Assembly: GCA_002451555.1 (NCBI GenBank)
Contig: DKCU01000017.1
Span: 1 to 30,654 of the forward strand
Source of the DNA: Candidatus Segatella albertsiae
GTDB taxonomy: Bacteria; Bacteroidota; Bacteroidia; Bacteroidales; Bacteroidaceae
Reading direction: 5' to 3'
DNA: 30,654 nucleotides
A program made the translations under genes and the position numbers. The notes under the pieces were generated by a model. It made no database searches. It worked only from the letters and a program-made list of their open reading frames with translations, and was not told where the DNA came from. Below are positions 14,468 through 22,070 of this stretch, piece by piece. How positions within the stretch are numbered: position 1 is the stretch's first letter; the number at the start of each line of letters is the position of its first letter.

Positions 14468-16675
14468 TTGAAACACTTCACGACATACCTCCTCCTAACC
14501 CTATCGCTCCTCTTGGCAGCCTGCGAATCGGAGCCTGTACCTTCGTTCATCAAGGGCAATCCTTATGCCAAGGAATTTGCGAGACTGAATGGTCCCGTCA
14601 AGTCGGTCGTATATACCTATTACCATCAAGGCAAGGTGACAACCACCATCAGAAACGACTATTCGCCAGAGGGGGTGCTGTTGAAAAGCAAGACCATAAC
14701 TGATGGCGACTCCGTCGTCAATTACTACACCTACGACCCTTACAACAACATCCAGGACATCAACGGAAATGAAATCACCGACTATAAGACGGAATACAAA
14801 AACGGAATGTTGGTCAAGGAGTGGCTCTATAGCGACAAGGCTAAAAAGAACGGAATCACCAACCGCTATCGTATCAAGGGTGACACCTACATCAAAAAGG
14901 TAAACGACATCAAGACGGGAGCAGGCACGACCTACACCTATTCTTATAATAGCAAAGGCATGGTGAAAGCTGTGCAGACGATGGTCAACGACGGTGCCTA
15001 CTGCCTCTATCGCTACGACGAGAAAGATCACCCTATCCTCATCGATTACTATACTCCAAAGGGTAAGTTGAAGTATCAGGTAAGCGTCACGACCCGATAT
15101 GACGCACATGACAACTGCACCCAGTATGTGACCCGAAGAGAGGGAAGAATCGTTGAGAAAGCCAAGATACGCTATAAGTACTACCACGAGGACGAGTTGA
15201 AAAAAGCCCAATTGCAGGAAGAGACGACCATCACCAACAGTAGTTTCATCAAGCGTGCCAACACATCCGAGCCTACTCCACCAAGCAAGGGATTGATGTG
15301 TACCATCATCCTCTGCACGCTCGCATTTCTTGCCATCTATATCTCATACGCCCAGAAGCACTGGGGATTGTTCAAGAATTTCTTCGGAACGGTGGAATAC
15401 AATGGCATGAGAAAGATGTGGATGTACAATTCCGAGCCTTATGTCAAGATGGGAATCCTCTTCTCGTCTGTCATCTGCGCCTTTCTCTCCTCCATCGTTG
15501 CCCTCCTGCTCTTCGGAGGAGTAACCTGGTTCTTCTTCCGCATCTTCAGCATCGTGCTGGGAGAGGAATTTGCCGAATGGGGCGGTGATTTCCTGGACGA
15601 CTTGAACGCATTGGACTGGGCGATTGCCATCTTCCATGCTTATGGGAGACAGATGCTACTAGCCATCGTCATCCCTGTGATTTGTTTCCTGGCACTCGCC
15701 CTCATACTGATTATATGCAGTTATCTCTTGAGATTCATCGAGTTCGCGGCCATCAAGCTATACCATATCAACCGTCCTTGCCCGTACTGTGGGAACAAGA
15801 AGAACTTTGCCTATGTCATAGACGGAAAGGATTTCCCCGTGGAACCGAAGCCAGGTGTTTACGGCATACTCCATCAAACCAACCATTTTACCAACCAACG
15901 AGTACCCACCTTGTTGGCAAACGGCAAGGGAAGGTTGACCAGACGATGCCCACATTGCCAGCAGTATATCAACACATCGCACGACAATTCCTATGGTACA
16001 GATGTCCACATCGGCATCGTGGGCGGTCCTTCTTCAGGTAAGTCCTACCTGCTCTACAGCGGTTTGGAACTATTGAGCAAGAAGTGGGGCAAAGGTTTCC
16101 AACAAATAGAGATGGATGAAAATGAGAGATGGGAGCAGATGAGACAGCGCATCCGCCAAGGCGAGACCATTCCAACGCCCATAAAAAGCCATTATAAGGC
16201 TGTTCAAATACGTTTGAAACAGAAGTTGCGCCCGATACCCTATCAACTGTTCTTCTATGACGTGGCAGGCGGGAAGTTACAGGAGAGTGGGCTGAAATCA
16301 GCATCGGCACTGGAGTTTTATTCCCATGTCAGCACCATCTTGTTTGTCATCGACCCGATGACGATGGAAGCCCACGAGCTGGAAGGCATCCTCTCCACTC
16401 TCAAAGACATCATCGCCCAAGTGGGACGCAAGCCGAAGGACATCGACATCATCGTGACTTGCACCAAGAAAGACTTGGGTTACCTAGAAGCTGCCCACTA
16501 TCCACACGACAGCAATGAACAGCAAATCAAACGATTCATCCAGGAAGAGCTAGGCTTGACCAACCTAGACAATGCCCTCAACAATGACTTCAAGTCTGTG
16601 GGGTATGCGGCAGTCAGCACCGATGCCAAGGACTGGGAATCGCTAGAGGCACTTTTCGAGCGAATCCACAAATAG
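14468..16675 (+). CDS. Membrane-anchored sensor-GTPase fusion (lipoprotein-like N-terminus, 3 TM, zinc ribbon, GTPase)
   Basis: With a TTG start at 14468 the product is 735 residues and begins MKHFTTYLLLTLSLLLAACESE, a clean lipoprotein signal with Cys17. The open frame extends back to a GTG at 14330, but that would overlap the previous gene by 86 bp and bury the signal. Residues about 30-265 form a YD/RHS-like beta-repeat region (YSPEG, YDPYNN, YDEKDHPI, YTPKGKLKY), expected outside the cytoplasm. Helices lie near 276-297, 327-358 and 395-425. An odd number of helices carries the C-terminal part into the cytoplasm, which agrees with what is there: a zinc ribbon (Cys438/Cys441 and a CPHC near 494) and a GTPase with Walker A GGPSSGKS (519-526), DVAGG (598-602) and TKKD (666-669). 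It is paralogous in layout to the zinc-ribbon GTPase upstream. It ends the run, and a palindrome overlaps its stop. Confidence 0.8.
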   Translation: MKHFTTYLLLTLSLLLAACESEPVPSFIKGNPYAKEFARLNGPVKSVVYTYYHQGKVTTTIRNDYSPEGVLLKSKTITDGDSVVNYYTYDPYNNIQDINGNEITDYKTEYKNGMLVKEWLYSDKAKKNGITNRYRIKGDTYIKKVNDIKTGAGTTYTYSYNSKGMVKAVQTMVNDGAYCLYRYDEKDHPILIDYYTPKGKLKYQVSVTTRYDAHDNCTQYVTRREGRIVEKAKIRYKYYHEDELKKAQLQEETTITNSSFIKRANTSEPTPPSKGLMCTIILCTLAFLAIYISYAQKHWGLFKNFFGTVEYNGMRKMWMYNSEPYVKMGILFSSVICAFLSSIVALLLFGGVTWFFFRIFSIVLGEEFAEWGGDFLDDLNALDWAIAIFHAYGRQMLLAIVIPVICFLALALILIICSYLLRFIEFAAIKLYHINRPCPYCGNKKNFAYVIDGKDFPVEPKPGVYGILHQTNHFTNQRVPTLLANGKGRLTRRCPHCQQYINTSHDNSYGTDVHIGIVGGPSSGKSYLLYSGLELLSKKWGKGFQQIEMDENERWEQMRQRIRQGETIPTPIKSHYKAVQIRLKQKLRPIPYQLFFYDVAGGKLQESGLKSASALEFYSHVSTILFVIDPMTMEAHELEGILSTLKDIIAQVGRKPKDIDIIVTCTKKDLGYLEAAHYPHDSNEQQIKRFIQEELGLTNLDNALNNDFKSVGYAAVSTDAKDWESLEALFERIHK

Positions 16676-16714
16676 GTGTGGAATAATTCCACACCTATTC
16701 CACACTTTCCACAT
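16671..16714 (+). promoter_or_regulatory. Iterated TTCCACAC sites, candidate enhancer for the sigma-54 regulator
   Basis: A perfect inverted repeat AATAGGTGTGGAA / TTCCACACCTATT (16671-16683 and 16687-16699) overlaps the GTPase stop codon. TTCCACAC recurs at 16687-16694 and 16698-16705, then TTCCACAT at 16707-16714, with GTGTGGAA on the other strand at 16676-16683. Steps of 11 and 9 bp are close to one helical turn. The group lies about 95-135 bp upstream of the start predicted from the -24/-12 promoter, where enhancer sites of NtrC-type activators usually lie. The 13-bp palindrome could also act as a terminator of the preceding operon, though only weak T runs follow it. Confidence 0.6.
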
Positions 16715-16782
16715 ACTTACCCAAAGGCGCAATTAGAGATAACACACTAATACGCAATAACTTATATATAATCTAACATTTT

Positions 16783-16798
16783 TGGCACGCCCCTTGTG
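16783..16798 (+). promoter_or_regulatory. -24/-12 (sigma-54) promoter
   Basis: TTGGCACG-CCCC-TTGTG carries GG at 16784-16785 and GT at 16796-16797 separated by ten bases. It matches YTGGCACG-N4-TTGCW at all but the final two positions. Transcription should start near 16808, giving a leader of about 115 bases that holds a small hairpin GTTCC-acaaaa-GGAAC (16831-16846). This is the only convincing sigma-54 promoter I found in the gaps. Confidence 0.72.
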
Positions 16799-16922
16799 AT
16801 ATAATATAGTGAACTCGCAAACGAACAAGAGTTCCACAAAAGGAACAACGTTTCGTAAGCATCAGAGTTTCACAAAAAGACAATAATAAAACATTATATT
16901 CACAATTTAAAACATAACGATT

Positions 16923-17180
16923 ATGAAGAAGTTAGTATTTGCAGCTATCGCAGCTTTGGTAATGGTATCAGTAAGCAACGTTTTCGCATCTAACAAGATG
17001 GCAAGTGTTTCATCCGCAGCTCCTGTTGACACGGTAGCTCCAGCTGACACAACAGCAACTCCAGCAGAACCTACAACTCCAACCGAGGAGAAGGCTACTC
17101 CAGCAGAACCTACCGCACAGGATTCAACAGTAGCAGCACCAGCTCAGTCAACAACAGACTCAACTGCTACAGCAGAATAA
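16923..17180 (+). CDS. Small secreted Ala/Pro/Thr-rich protein
   Basis: This 85-residue protein has a classical signal peptide (MKKLVFAAIAALVMVSVS) with a likely cleavage after NVFA, residue 22. The mature part of about 60 residues is low-complexity Ala, Pro, Thr, Ser and Glu/Asp, with repeated TPAEPT units, and has no Cys; it should be disordered, acidic and periplasmic or released. No family is recognised. It stands alone between a sigma-54 promoter and a strong terminator, so it is a monocistronic unit probably expressed at high level under the NtrC-type regulator at 1152. The hybrid kinase gene follows. It may be an output, a stress reporter or a ligand for the envelope parts of the cluster; none of this is shown by sequence. 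Confidence 0.75.
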   Translation: MKKLVFAAIAALVMVSVSNVFASNKMASVSSAAPVDTVAPADTTATPAEPTTPTEEKATPAEPTAQDSTVAAPAQSTTDSTATAE

Positions 17181-17230
17181 ACACCACCTTCAAAAAACAG
17201 TAAATAATTACGTCGCTTTCAATCAAATAG

Positions 17231-17270
17231 AAAGGGTGTGGCTTACGTCACACCCTTTTCTTTTTTTTAC
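17231..17270 (+). terminator. Strong intrinsic terminator after the small secreted protein
   Basis: AAAGGGTGTG (17231-17240) pairs perfectly with CACACCCTTT (17249-17258) around an 8-base loop, and the stem runs into a long T-rich tail (TTTTCTTTTTTTT, to about 17268). It closes the monocistronic unit at 16923-17180. Confidence 0.93.
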
Positions 17271-17301
17271 AAGACCACCATAGTTTATCCATATTTTTTA
17301 G

Positions 17302-17309
17302 TAACTTTG
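17302..17309 (+). promoter_or_regulatory. -7 box of the hybrid kinase gene
   Basis: TAACTTTG fits TAnnTTTG and lies 23 bases before the kinase ATG at 17333. A clear TTTG at -33 is missing. Because the terminator at 17231-17270 lies just upstream, the kinase needs its own promoter and this is the only candidate. Confidence 0.5.
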
Positions 17310-17332
17310 CACCCAAAAAGTAATTACATCGT

Positions 17333-19786
17333 ATGCACAACAATCATATCCCCTTCAAGGTAGCCGTGGGTTACGCCGTCATCGCCATCATCCTCTTCCT
17401 GGCGATAGCTTTGGTGTATAGCAATACGACTTCCATCATCGCCATCAACCAAGCTTCTCGTGAATATATCCAGAAAAGGGAGATGGCAGACAGCACCATG
17501 TCGAAGTTACTCAAAGATGGACAAGCCAATCTCAAGCAACTCTCCGATGCCATGGAAAGGAAAAGCAGCAAGAGCTACCTGCGCGCCAAGGTGGATAGCC
17601 TCAACAAAGGAAAGGACTCCATCCTGGTACATACGAAAGCCCCACAAACACACGAGGCAAAAAACACAACCGTAGAAGTGGTCAAGTCCAAGAAAGGCTT
17701 CTTTCGCCGACTTGCCGATGCTTTCCGCAAGGAACATGCCGAGACGCTCCGTGTTACCAAGGACAGCAACCAAGCTGTCATCGACTCCATTGCCACACCT
17801 GTGAACGTGGCGGAAAACGTGGCGGACATCCTCGAAGAAATCGACAAAAAAGAGAAGAAAGCGTCCAAGGACCATAACGCTGCCGTCTCGAAGGAAATGG
17901 ACGACTTGCGAATGGTCAACGCACAACTTGCCTTGCGCACGGCGAAAGAAATCAACGACACCCATCAGCGGGAACGCTCCTCCATGCAGGATGCCATCAA
18001 CAAGGCGATGCAGGCTCGCCAACATCTGCTTTGGCAGATAGCCCTTCTAGCCTTGGTGGCGATATTTGCCGCCATCATCCTGATTTGGTACATAGCGAGA
18101 GATACGAAGAAGGAGAGAATCTATCGAGAGAAACTAGAGGATGCCAACGAGGAAATCCAACGCATCATGCAACAGCGTGAACGCCTTCTCCTCACCATCA
18201 CCCACGACATCAAAGCCCCTGCCGCCTCCATCTCGGGTTTCATCGACCTGATGAAAGACTACATCCATGGGGAACAAGGCAACGCCTGCCTTGCAAACAT
18301 CAAAAGCTCCGCCAACCATCTCTCCCAACTGGTCGCTTCCCTCCTAGACTATCACCAGTTGGAAAATGGACTCATGAAGGTCAATCCCGTATGCTTCTCA
18401 CCCAAGGAACTGGTGAGACAGAGCGTAGATGGTCTCAGATTCCAGGCCGAGAAGAAAGGCTTGGACCTATCGTACGAGATAGTCGAAACGAAGGATTCCA
18501 TCAAGAATGACAAGCTATGGAAATGCTCCTACAAAGCCGATGCCTTCCGCATCCGACAAATCTTGGACAACCTCGTCAGCAACGCCATCAAATATACCGA
18601 CCAGGGAAGCGTCCATATCCAAGCCTCCATCTGTCAAGCTCGAAATGATTACAACATCGTCGTGGACAAGAACGCCTATCTTCTCACACTCAGCGTGATA
18701 GACACAGGAAAAGGGATGACCACCGAGGAAACCCAAAAGGTCTTCAAGGCCTTCACCAGACTGAAAAGTGCCCAAGGCATCGAAGGTACAGGACTGGGAC
18801 TCTCCATTACCCATGAACTCGTCGGTCTTCTCGGTGGCAACATACAACTCAGTTCTACCGTTGGAAAGGGCTCTACCTTCACGGTGTCGATTCCCATCAC
18901 CTTTACCGAGGAAAAAAGAGAAGAAGAGAAACTCCAAGAGGAAAGAAAAAGCAACAAGGCGGCAAAAAGAAACTTCTGCAACCATAAGATTCTCATCCTG
19001 GACGATGACAAACTACAACTGCAACTTCTCCAGGAGATGTTACGACGCATCGTAGGTGAAACCTGGGAGGTATTCCCATGCAGTCATGTGAGCGAAGCTC
19101 TCACCCTCCTCCACAACGAGCATCCTGCCCTCATGATGATGGACATCGAAATGCCAGAGATGAGCGGCATGGAGATGATCAAGCACATCAACCATAGTCA
19201 GATGACGGTGGTTGCCATGACCGCCCACGACATCAGCATCAGGAAACAATTGCAACAAGCAGGATTCGATGACTGCCTCTTCAAGCCTTTCCAAACAGAG
19301 AGGTTGGCGGATATACTGGGGGTTGACAGTTCTTTGGCTCATCAGGAATTGACAGAGAAGGATTCGAGCGATAAGGATTCGAGCGATAAGGATTTAAGTG
19401 ACAAGGATTCGAGCGATAAAAAATTAAGTGACAGGAATTTAACCGAGAAGCCACAGGTCTCTCGATTTCAGCCTCTCCTTACCTTTGCCGAAGGAGACGA
19501 AGAAGCGGAGAAAGAGATTCTAAAAACTGTCAAGGCAGAGTTAGAAGGCTATTGCAAGGGTATCGAACAAGAATTGACAGATACGTCATACCATCGCGAC
19601 ACGATCGGCAAGATTGCACATAAGCTCCTGCCGATTGCTTCCATGCTCCAAATGAGGAACGTCGATAACATCAAGGCATTGAGACCCGAGCATATTACGG
19701 AAATAGATTCCAACACAGCCCATCAATATTTGCAAGACTGCCTATTGGAATTGCGTGAAGTACTAGAAGAAATCTCCGTTCCGTGA
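17333..19786 (+). CDS. Hybrid histidine kinase (HisKA-HATPase-REC-Hpt)
   Basis: This 817-residue inner-membrane kinase has helices at about 10-31 and 231-253 around an extracytoplasmic segment of roughly 200 residues. That segment is charged and helical and looks like a coiled coil, with no recognised sensor fold. HisKA carries His291 in THDIKAPAASISG. The ATPase has the N box (DNLVSNAIKYT), G1 (DTGKGM) and G2 (GTGLGLSITHELVGLLGG). A receiver domain follows with Asp604 in MMMDIEMPEMSG and the lysine in LFKPF. After a repeat-encoded Ser/Asp/Lys linker comes an Hpt-like domain with His763 in IAHKLLP. This His-Asp-His set implies a phosphorelay ending on a separate response regulator; the NtrC-type protein at 1152 is the obvious candidate, but that is inferred from position. 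Its own promoter lies after a terminator. A palindrome overlaps its stop codon. Confidence 0.9.
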   Translation: MHNNHIPFKVAVGYAVIAIILFLAIALVYSNTTSIIAINQASREYIQKREMADSTMSKLLKDGQANLKQLSDAMERKSSKSYLRAKVDSLNKGKDSILVHTKAPQTHEAKNTTVEVVKSKKGFFRRLADAFRKEHAETLRVTKDSNQAVIDSIATPVNVAENVADILEEIDKKEKKASKDHNAAVSKEMDDLRMVNAQLALRTAKEINDTHQRERSSMQDAINKAMQARQHLLWQIALLALVAIFAAIILIWYIARDTKKERIYREKLEDANEEIQRIMQQRERLLLTITHDIKAPAASISGFIDLMKDYIHGEQGNACLANIKSSANHLSQLVASLLDYHQLENGLMKVNPVCFSPKELVRQSVDGLRFQAEKKGLDLSYEIVETKDSIKNDKLWKCSYKADAFRIRQILDNLVSNAIKYTDQGSVHIQASICQARNDYNIVVDKNAYLLTLSVIDTGKGMTTEETQKVFKAFTRLKSAQGIEGTGLGLSITHELVGLLGGNIQLSSTVGKGSTFTVSIPITFTEEKREEEKLQEERKSNKAAKRNFCNHKILILDDDKLQLQLLQEMLRRIVGETWEVFPCSHVSEALTLLHNEHPALMMMDIEMPEMSGMEMIKHINHSQMTVVAMTAHDISIRKQLQQAGFDDCLFKPFQTERLADILGVDSSLAHQELTEKDSSDKDSSDKDLSDKDSSDKKLSDRNLTEKPQVSRFQPLLTFAEGDEEAEKEILKTVKAELEGYCKGIEQELTDTSYHRDTIGKIAHKLLPIASMLQMRNVDNIKALRPEHITEIDSNTAHQYLQDCLLELREVLEEISVP
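19361..19450 (+). repeat. 15-bp in-frame repeats in the REC-Hpt linker
   Basis: Six 15-bp units run from 19361 to 19450, beginning GATTCGAGCGATAAG twice exactly and then diverging. They encode DSSDK-DSSDK-DLSDK-DSSDK-KLSDR-NLTEK, a flexible charged tether between the receiver and Hpt parts of the kinase. Confidence 0.95.
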
Positions 19787-19857
19787 CACGGAACGCACAT
19801 TCCAAGACACGGAACGGACATTCCGAGACTGAGAACGCACATTCCGTGTCACGGAAT
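19778..19857. repeat. 21-bp repeats bounded by palindromes between convergent genes
   Basis: GTTCCGTG-a-CACGGAAC (19778-19794) overlaps the kinase stop codon, and ATTCCGTG-t-CACGGAAT (19841-19857) lies 60 bp later. Between them, three units of about 21 bp (GACACGGAACGCACATTCC and variants) repeat the CGGAAC and ACATTCC halves. Two distant halves could also pair. The kinase and the minus-strand glycosyltransferase converge here, so the hairpins may stop transcription from both sides, although no long T tract follows. Confidence 0.8.
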
Positions 19858-19922
19858 GGAGATTGCATAAGGATGTATAGACTCTTAGATAAGGTGCTGT
19901 TTGCTTTCTGATAGGAGACTGT

Positions 19923-20699
19923 TTACTTTTTGAATAGGCTTCTAACAACAAACCAACCATGTACCAACAATGTCACAAGCAATCCGTAATGGCTACGCAT
20001 CACTTGGAATCGCTCCTTCAAGGAGGCACGATGGTTCTGCGTGGTCATTCCGCCATCCAAGAAATTCGTAATCACGGCATTGACATTACGCAAAGGCAGT
20101 TTGCGCTTCTTCGCCTCCTTCATGATACGGATGCACCAATCGACATCCGCCGAATAGCGATAATCCAGATTATAATGCACATCCTTGGCTATGTCGGTAC
20201 GAGCATAGAAAGACTGGTGGCAAACTAACATTCCCCATTTGAAAGAACCCCAAGTGAGTTTCTTGGGCGGTGTCAACCGACGATGGCGCAAGAAACGTCC
20301 CTCCATGTTCACGATGTCGGTATCTCCATAGAGCACGCCAGGCAAGGCTTCGCCCTCGCCCACGCATCCCTCCACCAGTTCCAATGTGTCTTCGGATGGA
20401 AAGACATCTCCTGCGTTCAAGAATATCAGATAGTCGCCCGTGGCTCGATCGATGCCCTTGTTCATGGCATCGTATAGTCCTTTGTCTGGCTCAGAATACA
20501 CCTTGATTTCATGGGCACTCTCCCCTACGTCGTTCTTATGTTGGTAAGCTTTCACCATCGACAAGGTTTTATCCTTAGACACACCGTCGATGATCAGGTG
20601 CTCAATGTTGCAGCAAGTCTGCTTCATCACAGAGTCCAAGGTACGTTGCAATACCGCCTCGGCATTGTAAGTACAGGTGACTATCGTAAACTTAATCAT
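19923..20699 (-). CDS. Family 2 glycosyltransferase
   Basis: This 258-residue protein is a GT-A fold enzyme. It opens with the strand FTIVTCTYNAEAVLQRTLDSV (4-24), typical of GT2, then HLIIDGVSKDKT (about 35-46), FLNAGDVFPSED (sugar-nucleotide site) and a YGDTDI Asp-x-Asp-type motif near 125. No membrane helix is convincing apart from a weakly hydrophobic C-terminus. It would transfer a sugar from a nucleotide donor to a surface polysaccharide or glycan; donor and acceptor cannot be read. The family 4 glycosyltransferase lies 71 bp upstream on the same strand, so the two are probably co-transcribed from the promoter at 22071-22101. Confidence 0.9.
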   Translation of the reverse strand: MIKFTIVTCTYNAEAVLQRTLDSVMKQTCCNIEHLIIDGVSKDKTLSMVKAYQHKNDVGESAHEIKVYSEPDKGLYDAMNKGIDRATGDYLIFLNAGDVFPSEDTLELVEGCVGEGEALPGVLYGDTDIVNMEGRFLRHRRLTPPKKLTWGSFKWGMLVCHQSFYARTDIAKDVHYNLDYRYSADVDWCIRIMKEAKKRKLPLRNVNAVITNFLDGGMTTQNHRASLKERFQVMRSHYGLLVTLLVHGWFVVRSLFKK

Positions 20700-20770
20700 A
20701 TCTTTTTATTGTTTCTTCTGTTTTGGGATGTTGGATGCGATAACTCTTGATTAAATATTGCAACTCTTGG

Positions 20771-22045
20771 TTAGATGCGATAATTCTTGTAAGCCATCGC
20801 CTCGTTATATACCTCTATATAATTGAGTGCCACGGCATGCTGCGAGTAGTTGTGCATCACCTTGGTCAAGCAAGCCTTCTTCAAATCCTGTTTGTCAGCC
20901 TCGTCAAGTACCCAATGGATGCCTGCAGCCAAGTCCTTGCTATCACGATAATTCGCCACATATCCATTCTTCTTGTGGTCTATCATCTCAGGAATACCTC
21001 CTACCTTGAAACCGACGCTTGGCACGCCACATGCCATCGCCTCCATGATGGTGTTAGGCAGATTCTCCGAAAGGGAAGGAAGCACAAACACATCGGCTGC
21101 ATTGTAAATGTCAACGATACGCTTGTCATCGCTTACATATCCTAAAGAAATAGATGGGAATGGCAACTTCCCCTCCAGTTCCTCGCTATGTCCACCAAGG
21201 ATGGCGACACAAGTGTTCTCCTTCATCTCAGGATGTTCAGAAGCCAAGAGTTGGCAAGCCTCTATCAGATAGTCCATGCCCTTGTAAGGGTTGGTGGCTT
21301 TCTGTGCGATGAAAAGGATGATGCGCTTGTCCGTAGGCAAGGTAGTGCGATAGCGTGCCTCCTTTTTGTCCATCGGACAATAGACATGTGTATCGATAGG
21401 ATTAGGAATCGTATGTATGCGATGCCCATTCAACAAGGCGCTCAACTTCGCCTCGCTCCCCAACCACTTGCTACAGGTAACGAAAGAGATATTGCTCTCT
21501 TGGTATAGCTTCTGCTTCTTCTTCCACACCTTGGCAGACAGGTCGTTCTTCTTACCCCCATGAGGAAGATACTTGCAGTTGCCACAGCCATTACTGTAAT
21601 GATGGCATCCCAAGGTAAGATGGCAGATGGATGAAGCAGGCCACATATCGTGCATGGTCCATACGATAGGTTTTCCGCTATTGATTATCTTCTTGATGCC
21701 TTGGAGTGACAACATACCTTGGTTGATCCAGTGCAGATGGATGACATCAGCCTCCTTGAACTCAGGCAGCGAAGTGATGTCGAAACCAGAATTGGCGATG
21801 TCGATGGCAAACAAATTTTGTCGTGAGAAATGGAGATGCCAGAACGCACACCAACGTTCCCAAAGGAAATGCCATTGGGAGAACAACGACTGGGGCATAC
21901 CGACCACGGTGATGTCCTCGGTCACCTTGTCACGCACCAGCATTTTCGCCTTAACGCCATTGTTGTTAAGGGCATCCATCAAGCGGTTGGCAGCTACAGC
22001 CGCTCCCCCCGCCTTCTCGCTTGTATTTACTATGAGTACTCTCAT
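20771..22045 (-). CDS. Family 4 glycosyltransferase (GT-B)
   Basis: The 424-residue protein begins MRVLIVNTSEKAGGAAVAANRLMDAL, the glycine-rich N-terminal strand-loop-helix of GT4 enzymes. IILFIAQKATNPYKGMDYLIEAC marks the start of the C-terminal Rossmann domain, and FVLPSLSENLPNTIMEAMACGVPSVG carries the Glu-x7-Glu motif that binds the nucleotide sugar. The length is normal and no signal peptide is present, so it is cytoplasmic or peripheral at the membrane. A Cys/His-containing stretch (HLTLGCHHYSNGCGNC, about 140-155) is shared with a subset of GT4 enzymes acting on capsule or exopolysaccharide. Two or three genes of a small glycan pathway could begin here; only one more is visible downstream. 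Confidence 0.9.
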   Translation of the reverse strand: MRVLIVNTSEKAGGAAVAANRLMDALNNNGVKAKMLVRDKVTEDITVVGMPQSLFSQWHFLWERWCAFWHLHFSRQNLFAIDIANSGFDITSLPEFKEADVIHLHWINQGMLSLQGIKKIINSGKPIVWTMHDMWPASSICHLTLGCHHYSNGCGNCKYLPHGGKKNDLSAKVWKKKQKLYQESNISFVTCSKWLGSEAKLSALLNGHRIHTIPNPIDTHVYCPMDKKEARYRTTLPTDKRIILFIAQKATNPYKGMDYLIEACQLLASEHPEMKENTCVAILGGHSEELEGKLPFPSISLGYVSDDKRIVDIYNAADVFVLPSLSENLPNTIMEAMACGVPSVGFKVGGIPEMIDHKKNGYVANYRDSKDLAAGIHWVLDEADKQDLKKACLTKVMHNYSQHAVALNYIEVYNEAMAYKNYRI

Positions 22046-22070
22046 TGTATCTTCATTTTAACTTTGAATG

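Noticed and set aside
19763..19960. A 65-residue minus-strand frame with RNVRS repeats.
   Set aside because: It is a translation of the 21-bp DNA repeats at the convergent junction, and it lies over the 3' end of the kinase gene.
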